The notes under the pieces were generated by a model. The model worked only from the letters and a program-made list of their open reading frames with translations, was not told the DNA's origin and did no database searches. DNA of 64,000 nt from Erythrobacter sp. JK5 (GTDB taxonomy: Bacteria; Pseudomonadota; Alphaproteobacteria; Sphingomonadales; Sphingomonadaceae): NCBI RefSeq assembly GCF_018205975.1, contig NZ_CP073577.1, positions 2,914,001-2,978,000 of the forward strand, written 5' to 3'. Numbering within the stretch: position 1 is the stretch's first letter; every line of letters starts with the position of its first letter. Below, piece after piece: positions 50,899 to 59,627 of this stretch. The translations under genes and the position numbers were made by a program.

Positions 50899-50902
50899 CC
50901 CG

Positions 50903-52144
50903 ATGCGCAGCGAATACCTGTTTACGTCCGAAAGCGTTTCCGAAGGCCATCCGGACAAGGTTTCCGACCAGATCTCCGACGCGATCGTCGACCTGATGCT
51001 GTCGAAGGATCCCGAATCCCGCGTCGCCTGCGAAACCATGACCACGACCCAGCGCGTGATCCTCTCCGGCGAAATCCGCTGTGCACCGATGTACGATGAG
51101 GGCAACGAAGATTGGGCCGTGAACGGCGGTTGGGCCCCCGGCGCGAAGGAAGAGATCGAGCAGGCGGTGCGCTCGACCGTGCGCGACATCGGATACGAGC
51201 AGGACGGCTTCCACTGGAAGACGCTGACCTTCGAAAACCATCTGCACGGCCAGTCGGCGCATATCGCACAGGGCGTCGATGCCGGCGCGGAAGGCTCGGA
51301 CAAGGACGAGGGCGCGGGCGACCAGGGAATCATGTTCGGCTTCGCCTGCGACGAGACGCCCGACCTGATGCCCGCGACGCTCGATTACAGCCACAAGATT
51401 CTCGAAAAACTCGCCGAAGATCGCCATTCGGGCGCGGCCCCGTTCCTGGAGCCGGACGCCAAGAGCCAGGTCACGTTGCGTTACCGCGACGGCAAGCCGG
51501 TCGCCTGCACCGCCATCGTCGTCAGCACCCAGCATGCCGAGGGATACGACAAGGGCACGAAGGAAGCCGAGCTCCACAATTACGTGAAGGGCGTCGTCAC
51601 CGACATCCTGCCCGATGGCTTCGTCACCAACGAGACCGCGTGGCACATCAACCCGACCGGCAGCTTCGTGATCGGCGGACCCGACGGCGATGCCGGTCTG
51701 ACCGGCCGCAAGATCATCGTCGACACCTATGGCGGCGCGTCCCCGCACGGTGGCGGGGCGTTCAGCGGCAAGGACCCGACCAAGGTCGATCGCAGCGCGG
51801 CCTACATCACCCGCTACCTCGCCAAGAATGTCGTTGCCGCCGGCATCGCCAAGCGCTGCACGATCCAGATCGCCTATGCGATCGGCGTGTCCGAACCGCT
51901 GTCGCTGTATGTCGACACTCACGGTACCAGTACGGTCGACGATGCCGCGATCGAGGACGCCATCGGTTCGATCGACAAGCTCGGCGGCCTGACCCCGCGC
52001 GCGATCCGCACGCATCTCGGCCTCAACAAGCCGATCTATCGCAAGAGCGCAGCCTATGGCCATTTCGGCCGCACGGCAGATGGCGACTTCTTCCCGTGGG
52101 AACGCACGGATTTGGTCGAAGACTTGAAGGCAGCGCTGTCCTGA
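50903..52144 (+). CDS. metK: S-adenosylmethionine synthetase
   Basis: 413-residue enzyme making SAM from methionine and [29 protein letters not shown] at the N-terminus (HPDK carries the catalytic His), the hexapeptide-type loop [12 protein letters not shown] (about residue 135), [21 protein letters not shown] and the P-loop [19 protein letters not shown], all at expected places. Slightly longer than E. coli MetK (384), as common in alphaproteobacteria. A hairpin/pseudoknot leader suggests feedback control by SAM. Confidence 0.97.
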   Translation: MRSEYLFTSESVSEGHPDKVSDQISDAIVDLMLSKDPESRVACETMTTTQRVILSGEIRCAPMYDEGNEDWAVNGGWAPGAKEEIEQAVRSTVRDIGYEQDGFHWKTLTFENHLHGQSAHIAQGVDAGAEGSDKDEGAGDQGIMFGFACDETPDLMPATLDYSHKILEKLAEDRHSGAAPFLEPDAKSQVTLRYRDGKPVACTAIVVSTQHAEGYDKGTKEAELHNYVKGVVTDILPDGFVTNETAWHINPTGSFVIGGPDGDAGLTGRKIIVDTYGGASPHGGGAFSGKDPTKVDRSAAYITRYLAKNVVAAGIAKRCTIQIAYAIGVSEPLSLYVDTHGTSTVDDAAIEDAIGSIDKLGGLTPRAIRTHLGLNKPIYRKSAAYGHFGRTADGDFFPWERTDLVEDLKAALS

Positions 52145-52163
52145 CTTGCTAGGGGCGTCGCCG

Positions 52164-53360
52164 ATGACGACGCCAGCACCTTCATCCGCAGGCCGGATCG
52201 CCGAGCTCGACGCGCTGCGCGGGCTTGCGGTGATCGGGATCGTGTGGATGAACGTGTATGTCTTCGCGCTGCCGGCACAGGCCTATTACAACCCGGTCGC
52301 ATACGGCGGGGAATCCTCGCTCGATCGGCTGGTCTGGGCGGCGAGCTTCGTGTTCGTGGAGGACAAGTTCCGCACGCTGTTCGCGATGATGTTCGGTGCC
52401 GGGTGCATCATCCTGCTGGAAAAAGGCGGCGGCCGTCCGTGGCGCGCGCATTTCGCCCGGATGGCGGTGCTGTTCGCGATCGGCCTCGTCCACGCGACGC
52501 TGTTGGCGAGCAACGACATCCTGCGCGCCTACGCCATCGCTGGCTGCGCGCTGCCGTTCCTGGCGCAGCTCCCTGTGCGCGCGCTGGTCGCGGTCGCAGT
52601 CGGGCTGGTCGCAGTGCATGTCGGCGGGGGCATCGTGGTGTTCGGGAGCGGGTTTTACGACTGGGCACAGGGCCGCAGCTGGACCGAGATGGCGCTGCTG
52701 ATCGAGCGGGATTTCGGCTCCGACGCACGCGCGATCGGATTTGCGCTGGAGCAGGGCCGCGAAAGCTTCGCCGAACGGGTCTCGCGGCGGCTCGACGGCA
52801 TGCCCTCGCAGCTTGCGACCATCGTCGGTTCGGTCCCGATCAACCTGGCCGCGATGGCGCTCGGGATGGCGCTGTGGAAAGACCGGATGCTGGCGGGCGA
52901 GTGGCGGACCTTCCGGTTGCAGCGTCTCGCGGCGGTCTGCGCGGTGCTGTCGATCCCGCCGCTGCTGTGGCTCGCGCAGTGGACGGCGCAAGAGGGATTT
53001 CCCGGTCCGCTGGTCGGGCCGGTGGCGCTGGGTTTCTCGGCCCCGTTCGACACGGCGCTCGGGCTTGCCTACGCCGCACTGGCGATGGCGCTGTTCGACG
53101 CGCGCGGCGCGGTCACGCGCCGGTTGGCGGCGGTCGGGCGGCTGTCGCTGACCAACTACCTGATGACGAGCGCGATGCTCGGCGCGATTTTCGCAAGCTG
53201 GGGACTGGGGCTGTTCGCGCAGGTGAGCCGCGCCCAAGCCTTTGCACTCGGCTTCGTGCCGATCGCGACCATGCTGCTGTGGTCGCCGCTGTGGGTCGCG
53301 CGGCTGGGGCAGGGTCCGTTCGAGCGGTTGTGGCGCGGTTCGGCCAGGCTGCTGGGCTAG
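52164..53360 (+). CDS. DUF418 family membrane protein
   Basis: 398-residue polytopic membrane protein. RIAELDALRGLAVIGIVWMNVYVFALP (residues 11-37) with the ALRGxA motif, FRTLFAMMFGAGCIIL, and the C-terminal DUF418 part GLSLTNYLMTSAML (here GRLSLTNYLMTSAML) with GPFERLWR at the end. Around nine hydrophobic helices. Function unknown; the family is distantly related to acyltransferase-3 proteins. Starts 20 bases after metK. Its stop shares CTAG with the stop of the opposing CaiB gene. Confidence 0.85.
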   Translation: MTTPAPSSAGRIAELDALRGLAVIGIVWMNVYVFALPAQAYYNPVAYGGESSLDRLVWAASFVFVEDKFRTLFAMMFGAGCIILLEKGGGRPWRAHFARMAVLFAIGLVHATLLASNDILRAYAIAGCALPFLAQLPVRALVAVAVGLVAVHVGGGIVVFGSGFYDWAQGRSWTEMALLIERDFGSDARAIGFALEQGRESFAERVSRRLDGMPSQLATIVGSVPINLAAMALGMALWKDRMLAGEWRTFRLQRLAAVCAVLSIPPLLWLAQWTAQEGFPGPLVGPVALGFSAPFDTALGLAYAALAMALFDARGAVTRRLAAVGRLSLTNYLMTSAMLGAIFASWGLGLFAQVSRAQAFALGFVPIATMLLWSPLWVARLGQGPFERLWRGSARLLG

Positions 53361-54507
53361 CCGTCTTCCCCCAGCAGCGGGGAGGGTCGGTCGAGCGCCA
53401 GCTCGGCGTCCGAAAACACGAACGGGCTGCGCACCCCCGGCATGCCGCCAAGCTCGACCCGGAGCCCACGCGCGAGCACTTGCGGATCGGCGAACACCTC
53501 GTCGAGCCGGTTGATCGGCCCGGCGGGAACGCCATGCCGGTGGCAGGCGTCGAGCAGGTCGGCCTTGCTCCAACAGGCGGTGGTCGCGGCGATATCCGCG
53601 TCGAGCGCGGCGGCGTTTTCGGTGCGTCCGCCATTGGTGGCAAAGCGCGGGTCCTGCGCGAGATCGTCGCGGTCCAGCATCGCGACCATTTTCGCGAACA
53701 ACCGGTCGTTCGCCGGGGCAAGGATCACGTGCCCGTCGTTGGTCGGATACACGCCGTAGGGAGCGACCTGCGCGTGCGCGTTGCCCATGCGCGGCGGGTT
53801 CTCGCCGGTCGTGAACAGGTAGGTTGCCTGGTTGGCAAGCAGCGCGATCGAGCAATCGAGCAGGCTCATGTCGACCTGCTGGCCTGTGCCGGTGCGTTCG
53901 CGCTTGAGCAGCGCGGCCTGAATGCCGCTCGCGGCCCACACGCCGGTCGACAGGTCGGAGATCGAGACCCCCATCTTGACCGGCACGCCCTCGGGCTCTC
54001 CGGTGAGCGACATGAAGCCGCTCATCCCTGGATGACGAAATCGTATCCCGCTTCGTGCGCCCGCGGCCCGGTCTGTCCGAAGCCGGTGATCGAGCAATAG
54101 ACGAGGCGCGGGGCGTCCGGCGCGAGCGAGGTGTAATCGAGTCCGAATTTCGCCAGCCCGCCGGTCTTGAAATTCTCGATCACCACGTCCGCGTCGAGAC
54201 ACAGTGCTCGGACCCGCGCGAGATCATCGGCATCGTGAAAGTCTGCGACGATCGCGCGTTTTCCGCGGTTGCAGGCGTGGTAATAGGCCGCCTCGCGGTG
54301 GACCGTGCCGTCGGCGGCGGTGCGCTCGACCCAGGGCGGCCCCCACAGGCGCGTTCCGTCGCCTTCCGGGCTTTCGACCTTGATCACATCCGCGCCAAGG
54401 TCGGCGAGGATCTGCCCGGCGAAAGGCCCGGCCAGCACCCGCGCGAGCTCGACGACTTTCAGTCCGGCAAGCGGCGCGTTGGGGTTGCGGGGCTTCTCGA
54501 GCCACAT
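53357..54507 (-). pseudogene. CaiB/BaiF-type CoA-transferase, split by a one-base frameshift
   Basis: Family III CoA-transferase. The first frame (54507 down to 54022) has LAGLKVVELARVLAGPFAGQILADLGADVIKVE, NRGKRAIVADF and SITGFGQTGPRAHEAGYDFVIQG, then stops at TGA. The second frame resumes with MSGFMSLTGEPEG and continues to the end with the family's C-terminal domain. One extra base in the C-run at 54026-54028 (G-run on the coding strand) restores a 383-residue protein. The stop and the second-frame ATG overlap (ATGA), so two coupled half-proteins are also possible. Fourth gene of the scoA operon. Catalytic Asp would be in DMSLLDCSIALL-type region, present. Confidence 0.8.
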
Positions 54508-54510
54508 GGA

Positions 54511-55176
54511 TCAGGCGGTTTCCAGTGCCACTTCATATTTCGCGGTGGTGCTGGCCGCGATCTCTTCTTCGGTCACGCCGGGAGCCAGCTCGATCAGCCG
54601 GAACGGGCTGTCATGATCGACCCGGTGGAACACGCCGAGATTGGTGATGATCATGTCGACCACATTGGTGCCGGTCAGCGGCAGGGTGCATGTCGGTATG
54701 AACTTGGGATCGCCCGCCTTGCTGGTGTGATCCATCACCACGATGATCTTCTTGACCCCGGCCACCAGATCCATCGCGCCGCCCATCCCCTTGATCATCT
54801 TGCCGGGGATCATCCAGTTGGCGATGTCGCCGTTTTCCGCGACTTCCATCGCGCCCAGCACGGTCAGGTCGATGTGCCCGCCGCGGATCATCGCGAAGCT
54901 CGTCGCGCTGTCGAAATAGGCCGAATGCGGCAGCTCGCTGATGGTCTGCTTGCCGGCGTTGATGAGGTCGGGGTCGACCTCGTCGTCATACGGAAACGGC
55001 CCGATACCGAGCATTCCGTTCTCGCTTTGCAGCGTCACCTGCATCCCTGCGGGAATGTGGTTGGCGACCAGCGTGGGGATGCCGATACCGAGATTGACGT
55101 AATAGCCGTCTTTCAGCTCGCGCGCGGCGCGGGCGGCCATCTGGTCGCGGCTCCAACCGGGTGCTTCCTGTGTCAT
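54511..55176 (-). CDS. scoB: 3-oxoacid CoA-transferase subunit B
   Basis: 221-residue beta subunit of a succinyl-CoA:3-ketoacid-type CoA-transferase. The catalytic glutamate lies in [12 protein letters not shown] (about residue 50), preceded by [17 protein letters not shown], and followed by [38 protein letters not shown]. It activates acetoacetate or a related 3-oxoacid using succinyl-CoA. The start overlaps the preceding gene's stop (ATGA). The alpha subunit gene is one gene upstream rather than adjacent, an unusual order. Confidence 0.95.
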   Translation of the reverse strand: MTQEAPGWSRDQMAARAARELKDGYYVNLGIGIPTLVANHIPAGMQVTLQSENGMLGIGPFPYDDEVDPDLINAGKQTISELPHSAYFDSATSFAMIRGGHIDLTVLGAMEVAENGDIANWMIPGKMIKGMGGAMDLVAGVKKIIVVMDHTSKAGDPKFIPTCTLPLTGTNVVDMIITNLGVFHRVDHDSPFRLIELAPGVTEEEIAASTTAKYEVALETA

Positions 55177-56036
55177 CGGGTGATCTGCCTTTGTTCGGAG
55201 GGGGTTTCGGAAATGGGGTCGTTGGCAACGATAGCGGGCGGGATCAGGAACCAGCCTTGCCCGATCAGCAGCTCAAGCGCGAGCGCCGCTTCGGGATTGA
55301 CGAGGTATTCGAACAGTTCGTCGAAATCCTCGCGCGTGTCTCCAGCGATAGCGATGATGCAGCTGGATTTCGCAAGGTCGGCGCGGCGGGTCTGTTTGCG
55401 GTCGCCGGGATAGCGCATCAGCAGCAGCTCGTCCCGGCTTTCGGGGTCGAGACCGGTCTGCTTCAGCGCCAGCCGGATATCGCCCGCCATTCCCGCCGAA
55501 TGCCCGGAAATCCACACGATCCCGACATTGGCGCCGCGCAATTGATCCAGCCCCTGCGCCAGCACGCGCGACGCCCGGCCTTCCGAATCGAGTGCGAACA
55601 GGTCTCCCGCGGGATCGAGATCGATCAAGACTGTCGGAAGGTTGGCCCGGCACGGCGCGCGCGTCTCGCGCAGGCTCGACGGATCGGCGAGCACCGCCGA
55701 TTGCGGCAATTCGCTTTGCAGCCCGAGCTGCGCCTGCTCCTGCGAATAGCGGATCAGTTCCGAATAGGCGTCGGCCTCGATCAGGGCGTCCGGAGTGACG
55801 GGTGAGGTCTGCACGATCACTTCGGGCACGGGAGCCGCCGCGATGCGCGAAAGCTCCGCCTGCGCCGCAGTGGCGACCTGCTGTCGCTGCACGGCGCGTT
55901 CCTGGTCGCCGGGTGTCCGGCCATCGGTGGCGGTACGCGCGACGGCCGCGCCCGCGACGACGGGAATCACCGCCGCCACGCAGCCCTGCAGCATGATCGG
56001 CGCGCACAGCAATGCAATGAGGTGGGGTGTGCGCAC
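55173..56036 (-). CDS. predicted lipoprotein inserted between the two CoA-transferase subunit genes
   Basis: 287-residue protein. Signal sequence [19 protein letters not shown] with a lipobox Cys near residue 19. The remainder contains [16 protein letters not shown] (residues about 143-158) and [19 protein letters not shown], which recall HAD/acid-phosphatase-like lipoproteins that have lost some motifs. No assignment is safe. GTG start with GGAGAGA upstream. Located 72 bases after scoA, and its stop overlaps the scoB start, so it is co-translated with scoB. This is odd for a lipoprotein in a cytoplasmic CoA-transferase operon. Confidence 0.65.
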   Translation of the reverse strand: MRTPHLIALLCAPIMLQGCVAAVIPVVAGAAVARTATDGRTPGDQERAVQRQQVATAAQAELSRIAAAPVPEVIVQTSPVTPDALIEADAYSELIRYSQEQAQLGLQSELPQSAVLADPSSLRETRAPCRANLPTVLIDLDPAGDLFALDSEGRASRVLAQGLDQLRGANVGIVWISGHSAGMAGDIRLALKQTGLDPESRDELLLMRYPGDRKQTRRADLAKSSCIIAIAGDTREDFDELFEYLVNPEAALALELLIGQGWFLIPPAIVANDPISETPSEQRQITR

Positions 56037-56108
56037 GAACCTATCTCTCCGGGCCGGTGCTTTCGCGGAGCAGAGATTGCGGCGCCTGCGTGCGTCGCGA
56101 GGCACGGG

Positions 56109-56816
56109 TCATGCGGCCTCCCGTTCGCGGGTGGTGCGGAATTCGATCTGCTTGTCGTAGGGCGCGCCAACGACCATGCGCTGCACGAACACGCCGGGCA
56201 GGTGGATCGAATCCGGGTCGAGTGCGCCCGCGGGCACGAGCTCCTCGATCTCGACGATGCAAATCTTGCCGCACGTGGCGGCGGGCTGGTTGAAGTTGCG
56301 CGCGGTCTTGCGGAACACGAGGTTGCCGGTCTCGTCGGCCTTCCATGCCTTGACGATCGACAGATCGGCGAAGATTCCGCGTTCGAGTATGTAGGTCTCG
56401 CCGTCGAAATCCTTGTGCTCTTTGCCTTCAGCAACCTGCGTGCCGACGCCGGTCTTGGTGTAGAAGCCGGGGATTCCCGCTCCGCCTGCGCGCATCCGCT
56501 CGGCCAGTGTGCCCTGCGGGCAGAATTCGACCTCGAGTTCGCCTGCGAGGAACTGGCGTTCGAACTCCTTGTTCTCGCCGACATAGGACGAGATCATCTT
56601 CTTCACCTGCCGGGTGCGGAGCAGCTTGCCGATCCCTTCGTTGTCGATCCCGGCATTGTTGCTGGCGAAGGTCAGGCCGGTGACGCCGCTGTCGCGGATC
56701 GCATCGAGCAGCCGTTCGGGGATACCGCACAGGCCAAAGCCTCCGGCAGCGATCAGCATGTCGTTGTGTAGCACACCATCGAGTGCGGCGGCGGCATTGG
56801 GGTAAAGCTTGTTCAT
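56109..56816 (-). CDS. scoA: 3-oxoacid CoA-transferase subunit A
   Basis: 235-residue alpha subunit. GFGLCGIPERLLDAI near residue 26, the ASNNAGIDNEGIG motif and GTLAERMRAGGAGIPGFYTKTGVGT are characteristic. FCPQGTLAERMRAGGAG contains the CoA-binding glycine-rich loop. Pairs with ScoB to move CoA onto acetoacetate; 3-hydroxybutyryl-CoA dehydrogenase at 22 kb could serve the same carbon route. First gene of a four-gene minus-strand operon (scoA, lipoprotein, scoB, CaiB-like). Confidence 0.95.
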   Translation of the reverse strand: MNKLYPNAAAALDGVLHNDMLIAAGGFGLCGIPERLLDAIRDSGVTGLTFASNNAGIDNEGIGKLLRTRQVKKMISSYVGENKEFERQFLAGELEVEFCPQGTLAERMRAGGAGIPGFYTKTGVGTQVAEGKEHKDFDGETYILERGIFADLSIVKAWKADETGNLVFRKTARNFNQPAATCGKICIVEIEELVPAGALDPDSIHLPGVFVQRMVVGAPYDKQIEFRTTREREAA

Positions 56817-57123
56817 CGGAATATCCTGATGGATTTGTCTTTGAGCCGTGCAGGCGCGGCCTGGCGACCGCCTGATTACTGACTTGCGAGCGGCCTGTCA
56901 CCCGGTGCGACGAGAACGACCGGACCATGCCTTAATGCTGCGATGCAGTATGTTTGGGCAGCGCACAATGCTCATATATTGGGCTGATGCATCGAAAATG
57001 GGCAGGTATTTTGCACGAATTGCTACAAATGCGTCATATAACTCCATAGGTGTTGCGCAATTTGCATCTTGAAATGCGCCTTTCGCACTTGCACAATATT
57101 GCTGCGCTCCGCATAAACCTTCG

Positions 57124-57181
57124 TGCCTTACAGGCATCCTCTCCCAAACTTTCATAGCCCGGCCTTGTGCCGGGCTTTTTT
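57124..57181 (+). ncRNA. candidate small RNA or transcription attenuator with intrinsic terminator
   Basis: A small hairpin TGCCT-TAC-AGGCA (57124-57136), an unpaired pyrimidine-rich stretch TCCTCTCCCAAACTTTC, then a strong terminator: AGCCCGGC (57156-57163), 5-base loop, GCCGGGCT (57169-57176) and six T's to 57181. No plus-strand gene lies upstream, so the transcript it ends is either an independent sRNA with an anti-Shine-Dalgarno-like CCTCTCCC, or the leader of the CDC48 gene. A possible promoter is TTGCAC (57011-57016) and ATATAA (57036-57041), but its 19-base spacing is loose. Confidence 0.5.
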
Positions 57182-57193
57182 CTGCCTTGTGGC

Positions 57194-57275
57194 CCACCGT
57201 GCGGACGGTGGTGCCAAGTGGTTTGCAATCGCCACATCGGCTCCTTAGCTAGCGTGGGTCGCAGTTCCGCGACCC
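57194..57275 (+). promoter_or_regulatory. two perfect hairpins in the CDC48 leader
   Basis: CCACCGT/ACGGTGG (57194-57211, 4-base loop) and GGGTCGC/GCGACCC (57256-57275, 6-base loop) follow the orphan terminator and precede the CDC48 ATG at 57298. With the terminator they make a structured leader of about 150 bases. The remaining gap (56817-57123) is AT-richer and holds the scoA promoter side; no gene is convincing there. Confidence 0.4.
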
Positions 57276-57297
57276 CCAGCTCGAAGGACTCCATTTG

Positions 57298-59618
57298 ATG
57301 GCCGATGCCGAAACTGCCACCCCAAGCAGAACCGCGCGATTGCAGGTTGCGCCGGCGCGGCAGGAGGAATCGGGACAGGGTATCGCGCGCATGCCGCGCT
57401 CGGCGTTCCAGCAACTCGGCATAACCGAAGGCGACATCGTCCAGATCACCGGCAAGCGCATGACCGCCGCGATCGCGATGGCTGCGTATCAGGAAGACGA
57501 TACGCTCGATGTCGTGCGGCTCGACGGGCTCCAACGCGGCAATGCGGAAGCGGGTTCGGGTGAGCATGTCGAGATCTTGGCGGTCGAATCGCGCCCCGCG
57601 ACACGGGTCGTGTTCGCCCCGCGCAGCGCGAAATGCGGCTGCAGGGTCCGACCCAGGCGCTCAAGCGCAACTTTTTCCGCAAGCCGCTGGTCGCGGGCGA
57701 TCTCGTCGCCACCACCGGTCAGCAGCCGGTGCAGAACATGCCTTCCGATGTGCGCCAATTGCTGCGCGCGCCCGCTTATGCGCTGACGCAGATTCGCCTG
57801 TCGGTCCATTCGACCAGCCCCAAGGGCATCGTCCATATCGACGAGAATACCGAGGTCGAACTGCGCACCGAATTCGAAGAACCGCGCGATGCCCGCGCCG
57901 TCGTAAACTACGATGACGTCGGCGGGATGGAGGAGACCATCCAGCAACTGCGCGAGATGGTCGAGCTGCCGCTGCGGTATCCGGAGCTGTTCACCCGCCT
58001 CGGCGTTGATCCGCCCAAGGGCGTGCTGCTCCACGGCCCGCCCGGCACCGGCAAGACGCGGCTGGCGCAGGCGGTGGCCAACGAAAGCGATGCCGAATTC
58101 TTCACCATCAACGGCCCCGAAATTATGGGTTCGGGCTATGGCGAGAGCGAAAAGCGGCTGCGCGAGGTCTTCGAGGAAGCGACCCGCGCCGCGCCCGCGA
58201 TCGTCTTCATCGACGAAATCGACTCGATCGCACCCAAGCGCACGCAGGTCCACGGCGAAGCGGAAAAGCGGCTGGTTGCGCAACTCCTGACACTGATGGA
58301 CGGGCTGGAGGCGCGCAGCAACCTGGTGGTGATCGCCGCGACCAACCGGCCCGACGCGATCGATGAGGCGCTGCGCCGCCCCGGTCGGTTCGACCGCGAA
58401 ATCGTGATCGGGGTGCCCGATCAGGGCGGCCGCCGCGAAATCCTCGCGATCCATACGCGCGGCATGCCGTTGGAAGAGGAAGTCAAGCTCGACGAGTTGG
58501 CGCGCATCACCCATGGCTTTGTCGGTGCGGACATCGCCGCGCTTGCCCGCGAAGCGGCGATCGACGCCGTGCGGAGGATCATGCCGCGGCTCGACCTCGA
58601 TGAACGCACCATTCCGCAAGACGTGCTCGAGGACCTGTGCGTCACCCGCGACGATTTTCTCTCGGCACTCAAGCGCATCCAGCCGTCCGCAATGCGCGAA
58701 GTCATGGTGCAGATGCCCAATGTCTCGTGGGATGATATCGGCGGGGTCGGCGACGCGATCGACAAGCTGAGAGAGGGAATCGAGCTCCCGCTCAAGAATC
58801 CCGAAGCATTCCGGCGGCTGGGCATTCGCCCGGCCAAGGGCTTCCTGCTGTATGGACCGCCCGGCACCGGCAAGACCCTGCTGGCCAAGGCTGTCGCCAA
58901 GGAGGCAGAGGCGAATTTCATCTCGATGAAAAGCTCGGACCTGCTGTCCAAATGGTACGGCGAGAGCGAACAGCAGATCGCCCGCATGTTCCAGCGCGCC
59001 CGCGCGGTCGCGCCGTGCGTCGTGTTCATCGACGAGATCGACAGCCTCGTGCCCGCGCGCGGTTCGGGCCAGGGCGAGCCGCAGGTCACGGGCCGCGTGG
59101 TCAACACGATCCTGGCCGAGATGGACGGACTGGAAGAGCTGCAATCGGTGGTCGTGATCGGCGCGACCAACCGTCCGACGCTGGTCGATCCCGCACTTCT
59201 GCGTCCGGGCAGGTTCGATGAGCTGGTCTATGTCGGCACGCCCGACACCGCCGGCCGCGAACATATCCTCAAGATCCACACATCGGCCATGCCGCTGGCG
59301 GACGATGTCGACCTGGCGGCTGTCGCGAAGAAGACCGAACGCTTTACCGGCGCAGACCTCGAGGACGTGGTGCGCCGGGCGGGCCTCGGGGCGCTGCGCC
59401 GAGTCGGCGGAGAGGTGTCCGAGGTTGCGATGGAGGACTTCCAGGAGGCGCTCAAGGACAGCCGCGCGACGGTGACCACGAAGATGGAGGCCGAGTACAA
59501 GAAGATGCGCGGCGAGCTCAAGAAACGCGCGGCCGAGGTCAATCCGATCGGGTTCTTCTCACCCGACACGCTCGAGCCGGTTCGCGACAAGAAGCACGGA
59601 CCGCCCGAGAAGGGGTGA
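57298..59618 (+). pseudogene. CDC48/p97-like double AAA ATPase, split by a one-base frameshift
   Basis: AAA unfoldase related to archaeal/eukaryotic CDC48. The first frame (57298-57786) gives the CDC48 N-domain start RLQVAPARQEESGQGIARMPRSAFQQLGITEGDIVQITGKR up to ATRVVFAP; the protein then continues in the next frame with MRLQGPTQALKRNFFRKPLVAGD. Adding one C to the run at 57617-57620 restores a 773-residue protein. Two AAA modules follow: Walker A HGPPGTGKTRLA and YGPPGTGKTLLA, Walker [10 protein letters not shown] (twice), sensor IAATNRPD and GATNRP, arginine fingers RPGRFDR. The rest is intact. Role: protein remodelling; bacterial members are little studied. Confidence 0.85.
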
Positions 59619-59627
59619 CGCCCTGAT

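Noticed and set aside
52182..53939. 585-codon open frame antisense to DUF418 and CaiB region
   Set aside because: Arg/Ala/Gln-rich with no recognisable family; both real genes overlap it.
56898..57197. 99-codon minus-strand frame upstream of scoA
   Set aside because: Sits over the sRNA/terminator region, no ribosome site or family, irregular codon use.
57489..59279. 596-codon open frame antisense to the CDC48-like gene
   Set aside because: Low-complexity shadow of a GC-rich gene; the plus strand has two complete AAA modules.
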